Shown here piece by piece: positions 47,034 through 56,125 of a stretch of 64,000 nucleotides of DNA (the stretch's first letter is position 1; every line of letters begins with the position of its first letter). The stretch is taken from assembly GCF_046197865.1 (NCBI RefSeq), contig NZ_CP166990.1, forward strand, positions 62,001 through 126,000, given 5' to 3'. Source of the stretch: JAHKLT01 sp046197865. Lineage in GTDB: Archaea; Methanobacteriota; Methanobacteria; Methanobacteriales; Methanobacteriaceae. The notes beneath the pieces were generated by a model. The model had not been told where the DNA came from, ran no database searches, and saw nothing but the letters and a program-made list of their open reading frames with translations. The translations under genes were made by a program, and so were the position numbers.

Positions 47034-48596
47034 ATGGGTTCTAAGTTACTAAGAGGCAGTTTTTTAATAATGATTGGAAATGTTATTTTCCGTGTTGGAG
47101 GATATGTTTATAGATTTTTAATGGCATCGCTTCTTGGTCCTTCTAGTTATGGTATTTTAGGACTTACTTTACCTTTTCAAGGGATTTTTCAAACATTGTC
47201 TTCTGGAGGAATGCCTCCAGCTATAGCTAAATACATTGCAGAATATGAAGTTTTAGGTGAAAAAGATCTTGCAAGACAAACAATTTACACGTCTTTAAAG
47301 ATAACGGTTATTTTAGGATTATTTTTTGGTTTTTTCATGGTATTTTATGCTGCACCATGGATTGCAGAAGTTTATCTTCAAAAACCTGAAGCTACTATTC
47401 CTTTACAAATTGTAGGATTAATAGCTCCATTTAGCTCTATTGTAGGAGCATTTAGGGGAGCATTTCAAGGAGTATATAAAATGGAATATATTTTATATAC
47501 AAGATTCGTAGAACAAATTGGAATGATATTATTTGCTACTGCATTTGTTTTAATTGGATTATCTGTTACTGGAGCATTAGTTGGTACTACATTAGGATTT
47601 GTATTTTCAACAATTTTAGCTATTTATATTTTTAAAAATTATATGGGTGAATTTATTCCTAGTAAAAGCCCTGATTTTAAATTTTCTATTAGAGATGAGT
47701 TAAAATTAACAAAACAGCTACTATTTTTTTCAGTACCTGTAATTATCACAGCGCTTGCTGAGATGGGAATTTATACTATTTGTACTCTTGTTATGGGTAG
47801 ATTTTTAACAAGTGCATTTATTGGTTATTATGCTGCAGCTGATCCTATAGCTCGTCTACCTTTAATTATTTCAATTTCAATATCTACTACAATATTACCT
47901 GCTTCATCAGAGGCCTTTTCATCAAAAAATAAACAAAAATTAACTAATTATGTAAATGAAGCTTATAAATATTCTATGCTTTTTATAGTGCCGATGTGTG
48001 TTGGAATTGCTTTATTTGCAAAAGAGATTTTAAGTGTTGTTTACTTTACAAATCCTGCTTATATGATAGGTGCTGATGCATTAGCTATTTTAACTATTGG
48101 GATGACATTTTATTCAATATATGTTATTTCTACTAGTATTATCCAGGGAATTGGAAATCCAAGAATTCCAATGTATATTTTAATAGTAGGTTGTATTATT
48201 ACATTAGTTTTAAGTGTATGGCTTGTTCCTATATATGGAATTGTTGGAGGAGCTTTTGCAAATACATTTGCATGTGTTTTAATGATGTTTCCAATTCTTT
48301 ATTTTGTCTTTAAACTAACAAAAACTAAAGCACCTGTCAAATCTATTGGAAAAATCATTTTATCATCTCTTATTATGGGTATTGTAATAATATTACTTCC
48401 AAGTAATTCTATTGGTTTATTATTAGGTATAATTTTATGCCCTATTGTTTATTTCTTATCAATTACTGGATTGAGATTTTTCACTTTAGATGATATTAAT
48501 AATTTTAGAAAATATTCTTTAAAATTAGGTCCACTAGCTAATTTATTTGACAAAATTTTAAATTTCATGGAAAAATTTATTATAAGTAATCAATAA
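47034..48596 (+). CDS. Polysaccharide-type lipid flippase (MATE/MurJ-like)
   Basis: 520 residues with about 14 membrane helices. The family is seen in GSFLIMIGNVIFRVGGYVYRFLMASLLGP at the start, SGGMPPAIAKYIAEYE and GAFRGAFQGVYKM. Such proteins flip lipid-linked glycans across the membrane; the close SpoVB/RfbX group is common in methanogens with pseudomurein. A TTG at 47031 precedes the ATG at 47034 by one codon; TTGGTAT upstream is a weak ribosome site. The ModE-like gene follows at 49 bases. The substrate is inferred, not seen. Confidence 0.88.
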   Translation: MGSKLLRGSFLIMIGNVIFRVGGYVYRFLMASLLGPSSYGILGLTLPFQGIFQTLSSGGMPPAIAKYIAEYEVLGEKDLARQTIYTSLKITVILGLFFGFFMVFYAAPWIAEVYLQKPEATIPLQIVGLIAPFSSIVGAFRGAFQGVYKMEYILYTRFVEQIGMILFATAFVLIGLSVTGALVGTTLGFVFSTILAIYIFKNYMGEFIPSKSPDFKFSIRDELKLTKQLLFFSVPVIITALAEMGIYTICTLVMGRFLTSAFIGYYAAADPIARLPLIISISISTTILPASSEAFSSKNKQKLTNYVNEAYKYSMLFIVPMCVGIALFAKEILSVVYFTNPAYMIGADALAILTIGMTFYSIYVISTSIIQGIGNPRIPMYILIVGCIITLVLSVWLVPIYGIVGGAFANTFACVLMMFPILYFVFKLTKTKAPVKSIGKIILSSLIMGIVIILLPSNSIGLLLGIILCPIVYFLSITGLRFFTLDDINNFRKYSLKLGPLANLFDKILNFMEKFIISNQ

Positions 48597-48645
48597 ATAA
48601 ATTAATTATTAAATAATTGAGAGATATATTTATAAGGTATTTAAA

Positions 48646-49338
48646 ATGACTAATGTAAAAGCAGGCGTTGAGTATAAAATAAACTTAGAGGATAAGTCTT
48701 TTTTATTAGATAGGAAAAAATATAAACTTTTAGATAATATTAATACTTCAGGCTCTATAACCGAAGCTGCAATTTTAACAGGAATTTCATATAGGACTGC
48801 TTTAAATCATATTGATAAAATTGAAGATAGTTTAGGAATTGAAATCGTAAATTCTAAAAAAGGTGGTCATGGTGGAGGAGGCAATACTTCACTTTCTGAA
48901 GAAGGATTTTCAATTTTAAAAGAATGTAAAAAGATCAATGCTATTATGGAACTTCATAGATATGTTAATGAAATAGAAGGAACTGTAAAAAAAATTGATC
49001 CTTCAAAAGGAATAATGATTATTAAAATGAAAGATATTGAAATTAATATTCCTTTAAAGAAAAATTATGCTATTGGAGATAAAATTTTAGCTTTAATTAA
49101 TTATGATAATATATTTTTAATGTTAGAACCACAGGAATCAAGTATACGTAATGTTATCAAGGGAAATATTGTTGAGTTAAGTTTAAAAAATAATATTATA
49201 CGCGTAAAGATTGATATTGGTGGAATTAATATATTTTGTGATGTTACTGTATCTGCAGAAAAGGAATTGGGATTAGATTTAGGTAAAGAAATCTATGTTG
49301 GATTTAAAGCTATGTCTGTTGCAACCTTAAAACTATAA
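48646..49338 (+). CDS. ModE-like regulator with TOBE domain
   Basis: 230 residues. Residues 1-110 form a LysR-type winged helix of the ModE group (DNINTSGSITEAAILTGISYRTALNHI, then GHGGGGNTSLSEEG, the typical wing). Residues about 110-225 contain two molybdate-binding TOBE-like repeats (EIEGTVKKIDPSKGIMIIKM and VTVSAEKELGLDLGKEI). It would sense molybdate or tungstate. No modABC transporter is in the window; moeA, a possible target, lies 40 kb away. The ferredoxin gene follows at 10 bases. Confidence 0.88.
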   Translation: MTNVKAGVEYKINLEDKSFLLDRKKYKLLDNINTSGSITEAAILTGISYRTALNHIDKIEDSLGIEIVNSKKGGHGGGGNTSLSEEGFSILKECKKINAIMELHRYVNEIEGTVKKIDPSKGIMIIKMKDIEINIPLKKNYAIGDKILALINYDNIFLMLEPQESSIRNVIKGNIVELSLKNNIIRVKIDIGGINIFCDVTVSAEKELGLDLGKEIYVGFKAMSVATLKL

Positions 49339-49348
49339 TGGTGATTTT

Positions 49349-49537
49349 ATGGTTTTAAAAATTGAAGTAGATGAGGATAAATGTATAGGCTGTGGAAATT
49401 GTTATGAAATTTGTCCCAAAGGACCTAAGATTTGGAAAATTAATAAGGTTGCACATGTATTAGATTTAAAATATTGTCATGTTTGTACACTATGTGCTAT
49501 GGAATGTCCTGTAGATGCTATTAAAATTACAAGGTAA
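49349..49537 (+). CDS. Two-cluster 4Fe-4S ferredoxin
   Basis: 62 residues with two cluster motifs: CIGCGNCYEICP near residues 11-22 and CHVCTLCAMECP near 43-54. Both have CX2CX2CX3C plus the final proline, so two [4Fe-4S] clusters are expected. GTGATT just before the ATG is the ribosome site. It is cotranscribed with the ModE-like gene, and hisB is 54 bases downstream. A general electron carrier; the partner is not deducible. Confidence 0.92.
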   Translation: MVLKIEVDEDKCIGCGNCYEICPKGPKIWKINKVAHVLDLKYCHVCTLCAMECPVDAIKITR

Positions 49538-49590
49538 TGATATACTTTATAAATTATTATTCGATAAATTAAAATAAAGGAAGAAAAATT

Positions 49591-50169
49591 ATGGCAAGAA
49601 ATGCAAAATTATCTAGAAAGACTTCTGAGACTAATATTGATATTGAATTAAATATTGATGGTAAGGGAAAGTATGATATTAATACTGGAATAAACTTTCT
49701 AGATCATATGTTAGAATCTTTTTCTAAACACAGTTTAATGGATTTAAATATAAATGCTCAAGGAGATATTCATATAGATGATCATCATACTGTTGAAGAT
49801 ATTGGAATTTTGCTTGGTGAAACATTTAATAAAGCCATAGGTGATAAAAAAGGAATCAAGAGAATGGCAGATGCTATTGTTCCTATGGATGATTCACTAG
49901 CTATTGTTGCAATTGATATTAGTGGACGTAGCTATTGTAATATGGAGTTAAATTTTACAAATGAGAAAATAGGAGATTTAACCTCAGAAAATATAATTCA
50001 CTTTTTTGAATCATTTGCAAATTCTGGAAAAATAAATATATTTGGTAATGTTAATGGGTCAAATGATCATCATGAAGCAGAAGCATTATTTAAAGCATTT
50101 GCAAAATCATTAAAAGAAGCATGTAAAATAGAACATGATGAAATACCTAGTACAAAAGGTATATTATAA
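49591..50169 (+). CDS. hisB: Imidazoleglycerol-phosphate dehydratase
   Basis: Dehydrates IGP in histidine synthesis, 192 residues. FLDHMLESFSKHS near residue 36-48 and the DDHHTVEDIGI and NDHHEAEALFKA metal-binding loops are diagnostic: HH motifs near residues 65 and 154. It is monofunctional, without the histidinol-phosphatase domain of enteric HisB. AAGGAAG precedes the ATG. A T-run (50171-50178) follows the stop. Confidence 0.96.
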   Translation: MARNAKLSRKTSETNIDIELNIDGKGKYDINTGINFLDHMLESFSKHSLMDLNINAQGDIHIDDHHTVEDIGILLGETFNKAIGDKKGIKRMADAIVPMDDSLAIVAIDISGRSYCNMELNFTNEKIGDLTSENIIHFFESFANSGKINIFGNVNGSNDHHEAEALFKAFAKSLKEACKIEHDEIPSTKGIL

Positions 50170-50170
50170 C

Positions 50171-50217
50171 TTTTTTTTAAAAAAAATAAAAAATAAAAAG
50201 TAGCTTAATTGCTACTT
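50171..50217 (-). terminator. Hairpin at the mtd stop with T-rich tail
   Basis: AAGTAGC (50198-50204) pairs with GCTACTT (50211-50217) around TTAATT. The stem includes two bases of the mtd stop codon (50216-50218). Read leftward it runs into a long T-rich tract (A run at 50179-50199). On the plus strand the T-run 50171-50178 serves hisB. It serves the gap between two convergent genes. Confidence 0.65.
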
Positions 50218-51046
50218 ATTGTGGTTTTTCCATTAAGGAAACTTTGCCACCAACAGATCCATCACCCATGTGAGGAGTTCTGCATACGGTATCATTTGAT
50301 TTTTCTATTTCTCTAGCTTCAGTACCTAATTTAGCTGCTGCTGTAGCCATTTCGTGTGCTGCTGCAACAATAGGTATGTATTTTTCAGCATCTTTGAGCA
50401 TGAAACAACCTTTTAAATCGAGATCTGCAACTGCTGCTGCCATTTCATATGCTGCAATAGCTTTAGCTTTTGCATATGGGTTTTCAAAATTACCTGCTTC
50501 TACAGCTTTTTCTGCAGTGATTATGAGTTTTGGAAGTTCAACTTCTTTACCAGCATCGATAGCTGCAATAACATCATCAATAGTAGTTTGAACTAATCTG
50601 TATGCACCAGTTGTAGCTAAAACTTTAATAATATCAGAATTGAATGAAGACATTTCAGTAGGGTCTAACAATTCTCTTCTAGCACCAATCATTGGATCAG
50701 CTTTAACAATAATGTAACCTAAACCTTGTTCATCCATTTCATCTTTTTTACCTGCACCAGGAGCATCACCAATAATAATAGCTGGTTTATCTGCTGCTGA
50801 TAAGAGTTCACGAGCTTTTGCAGGTCCAGGAGCACCAGGGTTTGGGCTTATGAAAATACAAAAATCAGGATCGAAGTCTGCTATTTTAGGGACAACTTCT
50901 TCAACTTGTTCTGGGTTCATTTTAGCACCAGAACCGACTACTCTAACATCAATATTAGGTCTGTCTGCACGTTCATCTAATAATAAATCAAGTACCGGTG
51001 AAGTACCGATATTTCCGCTTTTTATAATACCTATTTTTACAACCAT
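50216..51046 (-). CDS. mtd: F420-dependent methylene-H4MPT dehydrogenase
   Basis: Central methanogenesis enzyme: F420H2 reduces methenyl-H4MPT to methylene-H4MPT. 276 residues, the usual length. VVKIGIIKSGNIGTSPVLDLLLDERADRP-type start, DFCIFISPNPGAPGP near residue 82 and IIIGDAPGAGKKDEM near 109 are signature stretches. Rich in Ala and acidic residues. A TATA-like ATATAAATTT lies upstream (near 51060-51100) and GGTGAAAAA precedes the ATG. It forms a single-gene unit, which fits strong separate expression. Confidence 0.98.
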   Translation of the reverse strand: MVVKIGIIKSGNIGTSPVLDLLLDERADRPNIDVRVVGSGAKMNPEQVEEVVPKIADFDPDFCIFISPNPGAPGPAKARELLSAADKPAIIIGDAPGAGKKDEMDEQGLGYIIVKADPMIGARRELLDPTEMSSFNSDIIKVLATTGAYRLVQTTIDDVIAAIDAGKEVELPKLIITAEKAVEAGNFENPYAKAKAIAAYEMAAAVADLDLKGCFMLKDAEKYIPIVAAAHEMATAAAKLGTEAREIEKSNDTVCRTPHMGDGSVGGKVSLMEKPQ

Positions 51047-51186
51047 TTTTTCACCATATTACATTTAAAAAATTTTTAAAATTTATATGTCAAATAAAAA
51101 TATGAGTATTGTTATATTAAAATTTTTTGGTTTGACTTTGAATAGTTATTAGTATATTAAAAAATTTTTTAATTTTTTTCAAAATC

Positions 51187-52260
51187 TTATTTTAATTCAA
51201 TGCTTTTATAATTAAATATAATTAAAATCAATCCTAAAATAAAAAGAAGCCAAATCATAATATCTGTTGGGCCTGTTTCAATCCATATTAAAGTATGTGC
51301 TAAAAGTATAGCATAAATTCCAATAGCTATGCCTTTAATATTTTTTGAAATTAAATGAACTAATTTTAAGAAAAATCCAAAGAAAAACATTTGTATTGTT
51401 AAACCAATAGTTCCAAAATCTAGATATACTGGTCCAAATAATGTCGATGTTATAAGTGCATGATAATGTAAGACATATTCTCCAATAAATGTTCTAGGAC
51501 TTCCAGTTGAAAAGACCATACTTAAAATATGTCCACCTGTACTACCAGCTAATGGAACTATTTTATCAAAAACTTTTAATGTAAATCCTGCTCTATAAAA
51601 TACTAATTCTATAGGATTTAACATCCAGTGTTGACCTGCAATTGATTGAGAAGCAATAAAACCAATAGCTAAACCTAAACCACCAATTAATAAAATAAAT
51701 ATTATGAAAATTTTACGATTTACTTTTCCAATATAAAAGAATGTTATAAATAAACTTATTAAAATCCCCATTATTGATGTTCTATATCCATTTAATGTAA
51801 ATAAAATAAGACCTATTAAAATTAATAAAAAATATTTTCTATTGTAAAATTTAGCTATTAATAAATTTATAGAAACTAAAAATAATAAATAAGAAATTCT
51901 CCAAAAATTTGTAGTAGCATTTGATTTTAAAACACTATTAAAAAGAGGTATTCCACCTAAATAATATAAATTAATTATTTGAAGCAAAAATGCTATTAAA
52001 ATTAAAGAAATTAAGATCTTTTCATTTATATTTATTTTAAATTCACTTTCTTTTTTCCATTTAAAAAAATAATCTACAACTTTTACTCCTATAATAAAAA
52101 CTAGAACTGAATATAAAATTATTAAAATAGTTTCATTTGATAAAGGTGCATCAAACCTATAATTAAATGATCCAATATAACCCATAATTAAAAATATCAA
52201 TATAGCTATAGTTACAATATATGGTGAGAAAATATCAATATTTTTAATTTTTTTAATCAT
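51187..52260 (-). CDS. Oligosaccharide repeat-unit polymerase (Wzy-like)
   Basis: 357 residues with about ten membrane helices and one large loop near 230-280 (GSTGGHILSMVFSTGSPRTF), the layout of O-antigen or oligosaccharide repeat-unit polymerases. Family members are poorly conserved, so the call is by architecture. It begins one base after the cfbB stop with AAGGAATT as ribosome site, so it is in one operon with an F430 gene. Together with uppP and the flippase it may act in cell-envelope glycan assembly, which is inferred. Confidence 0.72.
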   Translation of the reverse strand: MIKKIKNIDIFSPYIVTIAILIFLIMGYIGSFNYRFDAPLSNETILIILYSVLVFIIGVKVVDYFFKWKKESEFKININEKILISLILIAFLLQIINLYYLGGIPLFNSVLKSNATTNFWRISYLLFLVSINLLIAKFYNRKYFLLILIGLILFTLNGYRTSIMGILISLFITFFYIGKVNRKIFIIFILLIGGLGLAIGFIASQSIAGQHWMLNPIELVFYRAGFTLKVFDKIVPLAGSTGGHILSMVFSTGSPRTFIGEYVLHYHALITSTLFGPVYLDFGTIGLTIQMFFFGFFLKLVHLISKNIKGIAIGIYAILLAHTLIWIETGPTDIMIWLLFILGLILIIFNYKSIELK

Positions 52261-52261
52261 T

Positions 52262-53611
52262 TTATAATTCCTTTGCAGATATTGTTAAATTTGATGCAAA
52301 ATCAGGTAAAGCTGCAATATGTGTATGAACATAACTAGCTAATGTGTTCTTATCTATAAAACCATCTTGATTATTATAAGAACCTTTACCTCTTAAAATA
52401 TTAAATGCCATTTTATTTTTAATATCATCTTCATCTACAAGTACTTTTGTATAATGAAATTCATGACCATTGAATTTTTCACCCTTTTTAGATATGATAT
52501 TATCTTCTTGAACCTCAGCTATGGTATATTTTAATGCTTGAACTTTATCTGTTAAAAGTGATTTATATGGATAAATATCAGCCATTTTATAATTTGATAT
52601 TGCATTCATTAAATATAATAATCCACCACATTCTGCATAAATTGGCCTATTATCTAAATGAAAATCTTTAATTTGTTTTAGTAAATTTGTGTTATTTGAA
52701 AGTTCTTTTGCAAAAAGTTCAGGATATCCTCCACCAATATAAATCCCATCCACATCAGGAAGTTCATTATCTTTTAATGGAGAAAAATATTTAATTTTTG
52801 CATTATTTGCTTTTAACCCTTCTAAATTTTCTTTATAATAAAAATTAAAAACTTCATCATAAGCTACAGCTATTTTAACCTTTGTTTTATTTTTCACGCT
52901 CCATATATCTTGTCTTTTACCTGTAATTTTAGGAGCGGTTTTCATTATTTCAATTAATCTATCTAAATCAATGGATTCTTCAATAAGTTTTGCCCAAATA
53001 TCAATGTATTTTAAGGAATTTTCCTTTTCAATAGCAGGTACAAGGCCTAAATGTCGCTCTTCAATAGCTATTGAATCATCTCTTTTAATTCCACCAAGAA
53101 CTTCAACATTTACTAATTGTTCTATAGACTTTTTAGTTTTTAAATAATGATCTTTATTTTTAACTTTATTTAATATTACACCAGCTATGTTTATATCAGG
53201 ATCTAATGATTTAAATCCTAAAACTAATGCAGCTGCACTTTTAACTAAACTTCTAGAATTAACTATTAAAACTACAGGAGCATTTAATGCTTTTGCAACT
53301 GATGCAGTACTACCAATATCATTTATAGAATCAATTCCTTCATATAATCCTCTAACTCCTTCTATAATAGCTACATCTTTGTCTTCCATAGCTTTTAAAT
53401 AGGAATCTCTAATTTGTTCTTCTTTCATAAAAAAAGAGTCTAAATTTCTAGAACATGTACCAGTAGCTAGTGTATGGTATGATGGATCAATATAATCGGG
53501 TCCAACTTTAAATGGTTGAACTTTAAACTTTTTAGATAGGGCTTTCATTATTCCAGTTGAAATTGTGGTTTTTCCAACTGCACTTCCAGTTCCTGATAAA
53601 ACAATTCTCAT
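52262..53611 (-). CDS. cfbB: Ni-sirohydrochlorin a,c-diamide synthase (CbiA-type)
   Basis: 449 residues. The N-terminal P-loop GTGSAVGKTTIS near residue 7-18, FKVGPDYIDPSYH near 39 and EGVRGLYEG near 83 mark the CobB/CbiA family, and the C-terminal glutaminase-like domain has AECGGLLYLM near 323-332 with the catalytic Cys. It amidates acetate side chains a and c. In methanogens a CbiA paralogue acts in F430 synthesis (CfbB), and cfbD is present at 30.6 kb, so I favour that; cobyrinate as substrate cannot be excluded. Confidence 0.8.
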   Translation of the reverse strand: MRIVLSGTGSAVGKTTISTGIMKALSKKFKVQPFKVGPDYIDPSYHTLATGTCSRNLDSFFMKEEQIRDSYLKAMEDKDVAIIEGVRGLYEGIDSINDIGSTASVAKALNAPVVLIVNSRSLVKSAAALVLGFKSLDPDINIAGVILNKVKNKDHYLKTKKSIEQLVNVEVLGGIKRDDSIAIEERHLGLVPAIEKENSLKYIDIWAKLIEESIDLDRLIEIMKTAPKITGKRQDIWSVKNKTKVKIAVAYDEVFNFYYKENLEGLKANNAKIKYFSPLKDNELPDVDGIYIGGGYPELFAKELSNNTNLLKQIKDFHLDNRPIYAECGGLLYLMNAISNYKMADIYPYKSLLTDKVQALKYTIAEVQEDNIISKKGEKFNGHEFHYTKVLVDEDDIKNKMAFNILRGKGSYNNQDGFIDKNTLASYVHTHIAALPDFASNLTISAKEL

Positions 53612-53706
53612 TATAATATAATTTCATTAAAAATTATTTAAATCTTATTAAAATTTTTCATTTGCTTACAAAAATATAATTAAATTAAAAAACAAATATA
53701 TTAATT

Positions 53707-54822
53707 ATGTCTACATTATCTAAGATGAAAGTTTTAACAGATTCAGCTCAGTTTGATTTATGTGATTATGTAAATCATCATAAAAGCTCTCAAGTTAATC
53801 TGCCAGGAATTTATCATGCTAAAGGTAGAAATGGATGTGAAGTTCCACTATTTAAAACATTACTTAGTAATAAATGTAAAAATGATTGTAAATATTGTAT
53901 TAATCAAAATAAAAATAATTTCACAAGACTTGAACTCGAACCTGATGAACTAGCTAGAGTTTTCTTAAGTTATTATAATAACAATTATGTTAATGGTCTT
54001 TTTTTAAGTTCTGGTATTAGTGATAATGAAGAAAATACAATGGAAAAAATTATTGAAACAATCAGACTTCTTAGAAAAAAATATGAATATGATGATTATA
54101 TTCATATAAAAATTATTCCTGGTGCATCTAAAGATGCAATTAAAAGATCAATGGCACTTGCAAATAGAGTTAGTCTAAATATTGAAGCTGCAACCCCATC
54201 AGGACTAGAAGAGTTAACATCTACAAAAGATTATAATAAAGACATATTAAAGAGATTATCTTGGATTAATTCTTTAGAAGGTAAAAGTTATGTTTATCCT
54301 AATTCTACTCATACAACACAATTAATCGTAGGTGCAAATAATGAAACAGATAGAGAAATTTTAAATAGAATGGAAAAACTTTATAAAAACTCTAATTTGA
54401 AACGTAGCTATTTTAGTGCTTTTACACCAGTTGAAGGAACTGAATTTGAAAATAAAGATTCATGTAATGTTGATAGAACTTCTAAACTTTATCATGCAGA
54501 TGCATTATTAAATGAATATAAGTATAATTTAAAAGAATTAGTTTTTGATAATAATGATCATTTATCTTTAGATGAAGATCCTAAAATACTAGCTGCTCGT
54601 AAAATGGATATTTTCCCTGTTGAAATTAACTCCTCTCCTTTTATAGATTTAATTAGAGTTCCAGGCATTGGTGTTAAATCTGCAAAAAAAATTATAAATA
54701 TCCGCAAGAAACATCCATTCCAAAATAAAGAAGAATTAAAAAAAATTGGTGTTGTAACTGGAAGAGCAGAACCATACATTAAATTCAATGGTAATTATCA
54801 AAGTGATTTATTTAATTTCTAA
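53707..54822 (+). CDS. Radical SAM protein with C-terminal helix-hairpin-helix
   Basis: 371 residues. CKNDCKYCINQ near residue 58-66 gives the CxxxCxxC SAM cluster. The barrel follows (about 50-290, NGLFLSSGISDNEEN, VSLNIEAATPSG). The C-terminal about 70 residues contain a helix-hairpin-helix (LIRVPGIGVKSAKKIINIR), a DNA-binding element. The arrangement matches putative DNA modification or repair radical SAM proteins widespread in bacteria and archaea. The target is not known. Probably leaderless (ATG with no ribosome site). It overlaps the end of the ParB-like gene by 4 bases. Confidence 0.88.
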   Translation: MSTLSKMKVLTDSAQFDLCDYVNHHKSSQVNLPGIYHAKGRNGCEVPLFKTLLSNKCKNDCKYCINQNKNNFTRLELEPDELARVFLSYYNNNYVNGLFLSSGISDNEENTMEKIIETIRLLRKKYEYDDYIHIKIIPGASKDAIKRSMALANRVSLNIEAATPSGLEELTSTKDYNKDILKRLSWINSLEGKSYVYPNSTHTTQLIVGANNETDREILNRMEKLYKNSNLKRSYFSAFTPVEGTEFENKDSCNVDRTSKLYHADALLNEYKYNLKELVFDNNDHLSLDEDPKILAARKMDIFPVEINSSPFIDLIRVPGIGVKSAKKIINIRKKHPFQNKEELKKIGVVTGRAEPYIKFNGNYQSDLFNF

Positions 54823-55340
54823 CTTTCAAATAATTCCCAAATTTCTGGATATTTACTTTTTACAGCTTCATCTATTAATTTTGATGCTTCTTTACTAATA
54901 CTAAATTCAGGTTCTGTTTTTCTTAAATATCTTAAAACTGCTGCAGAATGAGCTGACCATAATGTTATTCTAGGATTTTTAGCTACAAGTTCTAATATTT
55001 CATCAATATTTTCTTGATTATATTCTAAATTGTTTTCATTTTCTATAATATCTACTTTTTCTTCTTCTTTTGAATCAGAATAATCAATAACATTACTTAC
55101 TTCTTCTTTTACATGTTCATTTGAAAGTTTCTCAACTGTTTCTTTTGGAACTTCTTCTTCAATTTCTACTTCTTGTCCTGTTATAGTTTCTTCTGGAACT
55201 TCTTCTTTAAAATCATCATCTTTTTCATTTAAAATTTCTTCTAAACTTTTAGATGATTTCTCATCAAAATCTTCATTATATATATCAGGAATTAATGAAT
55301 CTAATCCTTTGCCTAATGTTGATTTTTTCTTTTTTGCCAT
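54819..55340 (-). CDS. ParB-like adaptor: ParA-contact peptide plus novel C-terminal domain
   Basis: 173 residues, very acidic. Residues 1-18 (AKKKKSTLGKGLDSLIP) match the conserved N-terminal peptide of bacterial ParB that contacts ParA and stimulates its ATPase. The following about 85 residues are acidic and probably disordered. The last about 60 (from NIDEILELV through ISKEASKLIDEAVKSKYPEIW) look helical and folded. The ParB CTPase and helix-turn-helix parts are absent. Its ATG touches the parA stop, with GGTGATTAA inside parA, so the two are translated together. It is not a truncation, because the C-terminus is a distinct domain. Confidence 0.72.
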   Translation of the reverse strand: MAKKKKSTLGKGLDSLIPDIYNEDFDEKSSKSLEEILNEKDDDFKEEVPEETITGQEVEIEEEVPKETVEKLSNEHVKEEVSNVIDYSDSKEEEKVDIIENENNLEYNQENIDEILELVAKNPRITLWSAHSAAVLRYLRKTEPEFSISKEASKLIDEAVKSKYPEIWELFES

Positions 55341-56114
55341 TTAATCACCATCTTTTTCTAATATTTCTTTTGCTAAATTGAAATATGCTCTTGAACCTGT
55401 ACTTTCTGGATCATAAATTATACAAGGTTTTCCATGACTAGGTGCTTCAGCTAGTTTAATATTTCTTGGAATAATTGTTTTAAATATATGTTCTTTATTT
55501 TCAAAAAATTTCTTTAATTCTTTTTGAACTTCTTTTGAAAGTAAAGTTCTCTTATCAAATAATGTAAGTAAAATTCCTTTAATAGGTGTTGGACTTTTAA
55601 GTCTATTTTCTACAAGTTTTATTGTATTTATTAAATCAGCTACTCCTTCTAGCGCATAATATTCTGCTTGAATTGGTATAAGTACACTATCAGATGCTAC
55701 TATTGCATTTACAGTTAGGACTCCTAAAGATGGAGGTAAATCAATTAGTATATAATCAAATATATCAACTATATTTTTTAGTGATTTTTTAAGTATATTA
55801 TGATAATTTTCTTCTCTACTTAATTCTACTCCAGCTCCACTTAGTGAGATATTACTTGGAATAATAAATAAATTTTGAATAAATGTATTTCTAATTGTTT
55901 TTTGTGCTGTAACTTTTCTTGTTAAAACTGAATATATTGTATTTTCAGCTTCTATTTTATTTATTCCAAAGCTTGTTGTTGCATTTCCTTGAGGATCCAT
56001 GTCGATTACTAAAACTGACTTACCTAAAATAGCTAATGAAGTAGCTAAATTTACAGTTGTAGTTGTTTTACCGCATCCTCCTTTTTGATTCATAATAGCT
56101 ATAGTTTCGCCCAT
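55341..56114 (-). CDS. parA: ParA-family segregation ATPase
   Basis: 257 residues. The deviant Walker A is MNQKGGCGKTTTTVNLA (lysine signature near residues 10-18), Walker A' is LVIDMDPQGNATT near 36, and Walker B is LIDLPPSLGVLTVNA near 121-134. The ATPase dimerizes on DNA and moves cargo in chromosome or plasmid partition. It has no extra N-terminal HTH, so it is the chromosomal/Soj type. AGGTGTT precedes the ATG. The upstream gap carries repeated TAACTTAT units. The adaptor gene follows without a gap. Confidence 0.93.
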   Translation of the reverse strand: MGETIAIMNQKGGCGKTTTTVNLATSLAILGKSVLVIDMDPQGNATTSFGINKIEAENTIYSVLTRKVTAQKTIRNTFIQNLFIIPSNISLSGAGVELSREENYHNILKKSLKNIVDIFDYILIDLPPSLGVLTVNAIVASDSVLIPIQAEYYALEGVADLINTIKLVENRLKSPTPIKGILLTLFDKRTLLSKEVQKELKKFFENKEHIFKTIIPRNIKLAEAPSHGKPCIIYDPESTGSRAYFNLAKEILEKDGD

Positions 56115-56125
56115 CTTAACACCTA

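Noticed and set aside
52262..53611. Calling the CbiA-type gene as cobyrinate a,c-diamide synthase only
   Set aside because: The family includes both substrates; with cfbD in the window the F430 role is favoured, though not proven.
54819..55340. ParB-like gene as a truncated pseudogene
   Set aside because: The C-terminal 60 residues are a coherent, different domain, the start is coupled to parA by a good ribosome site, and there is no frameshift or leftover of the CTPase or HTH parts.
55341..56114. ParA as a sign of an integrated plasmid
   Set aside because: No replication initiator, integrase, attachment repeat or tRNA junction is present; neighbours are core chromosomal genes, so a chromosomal Par system is more likely.
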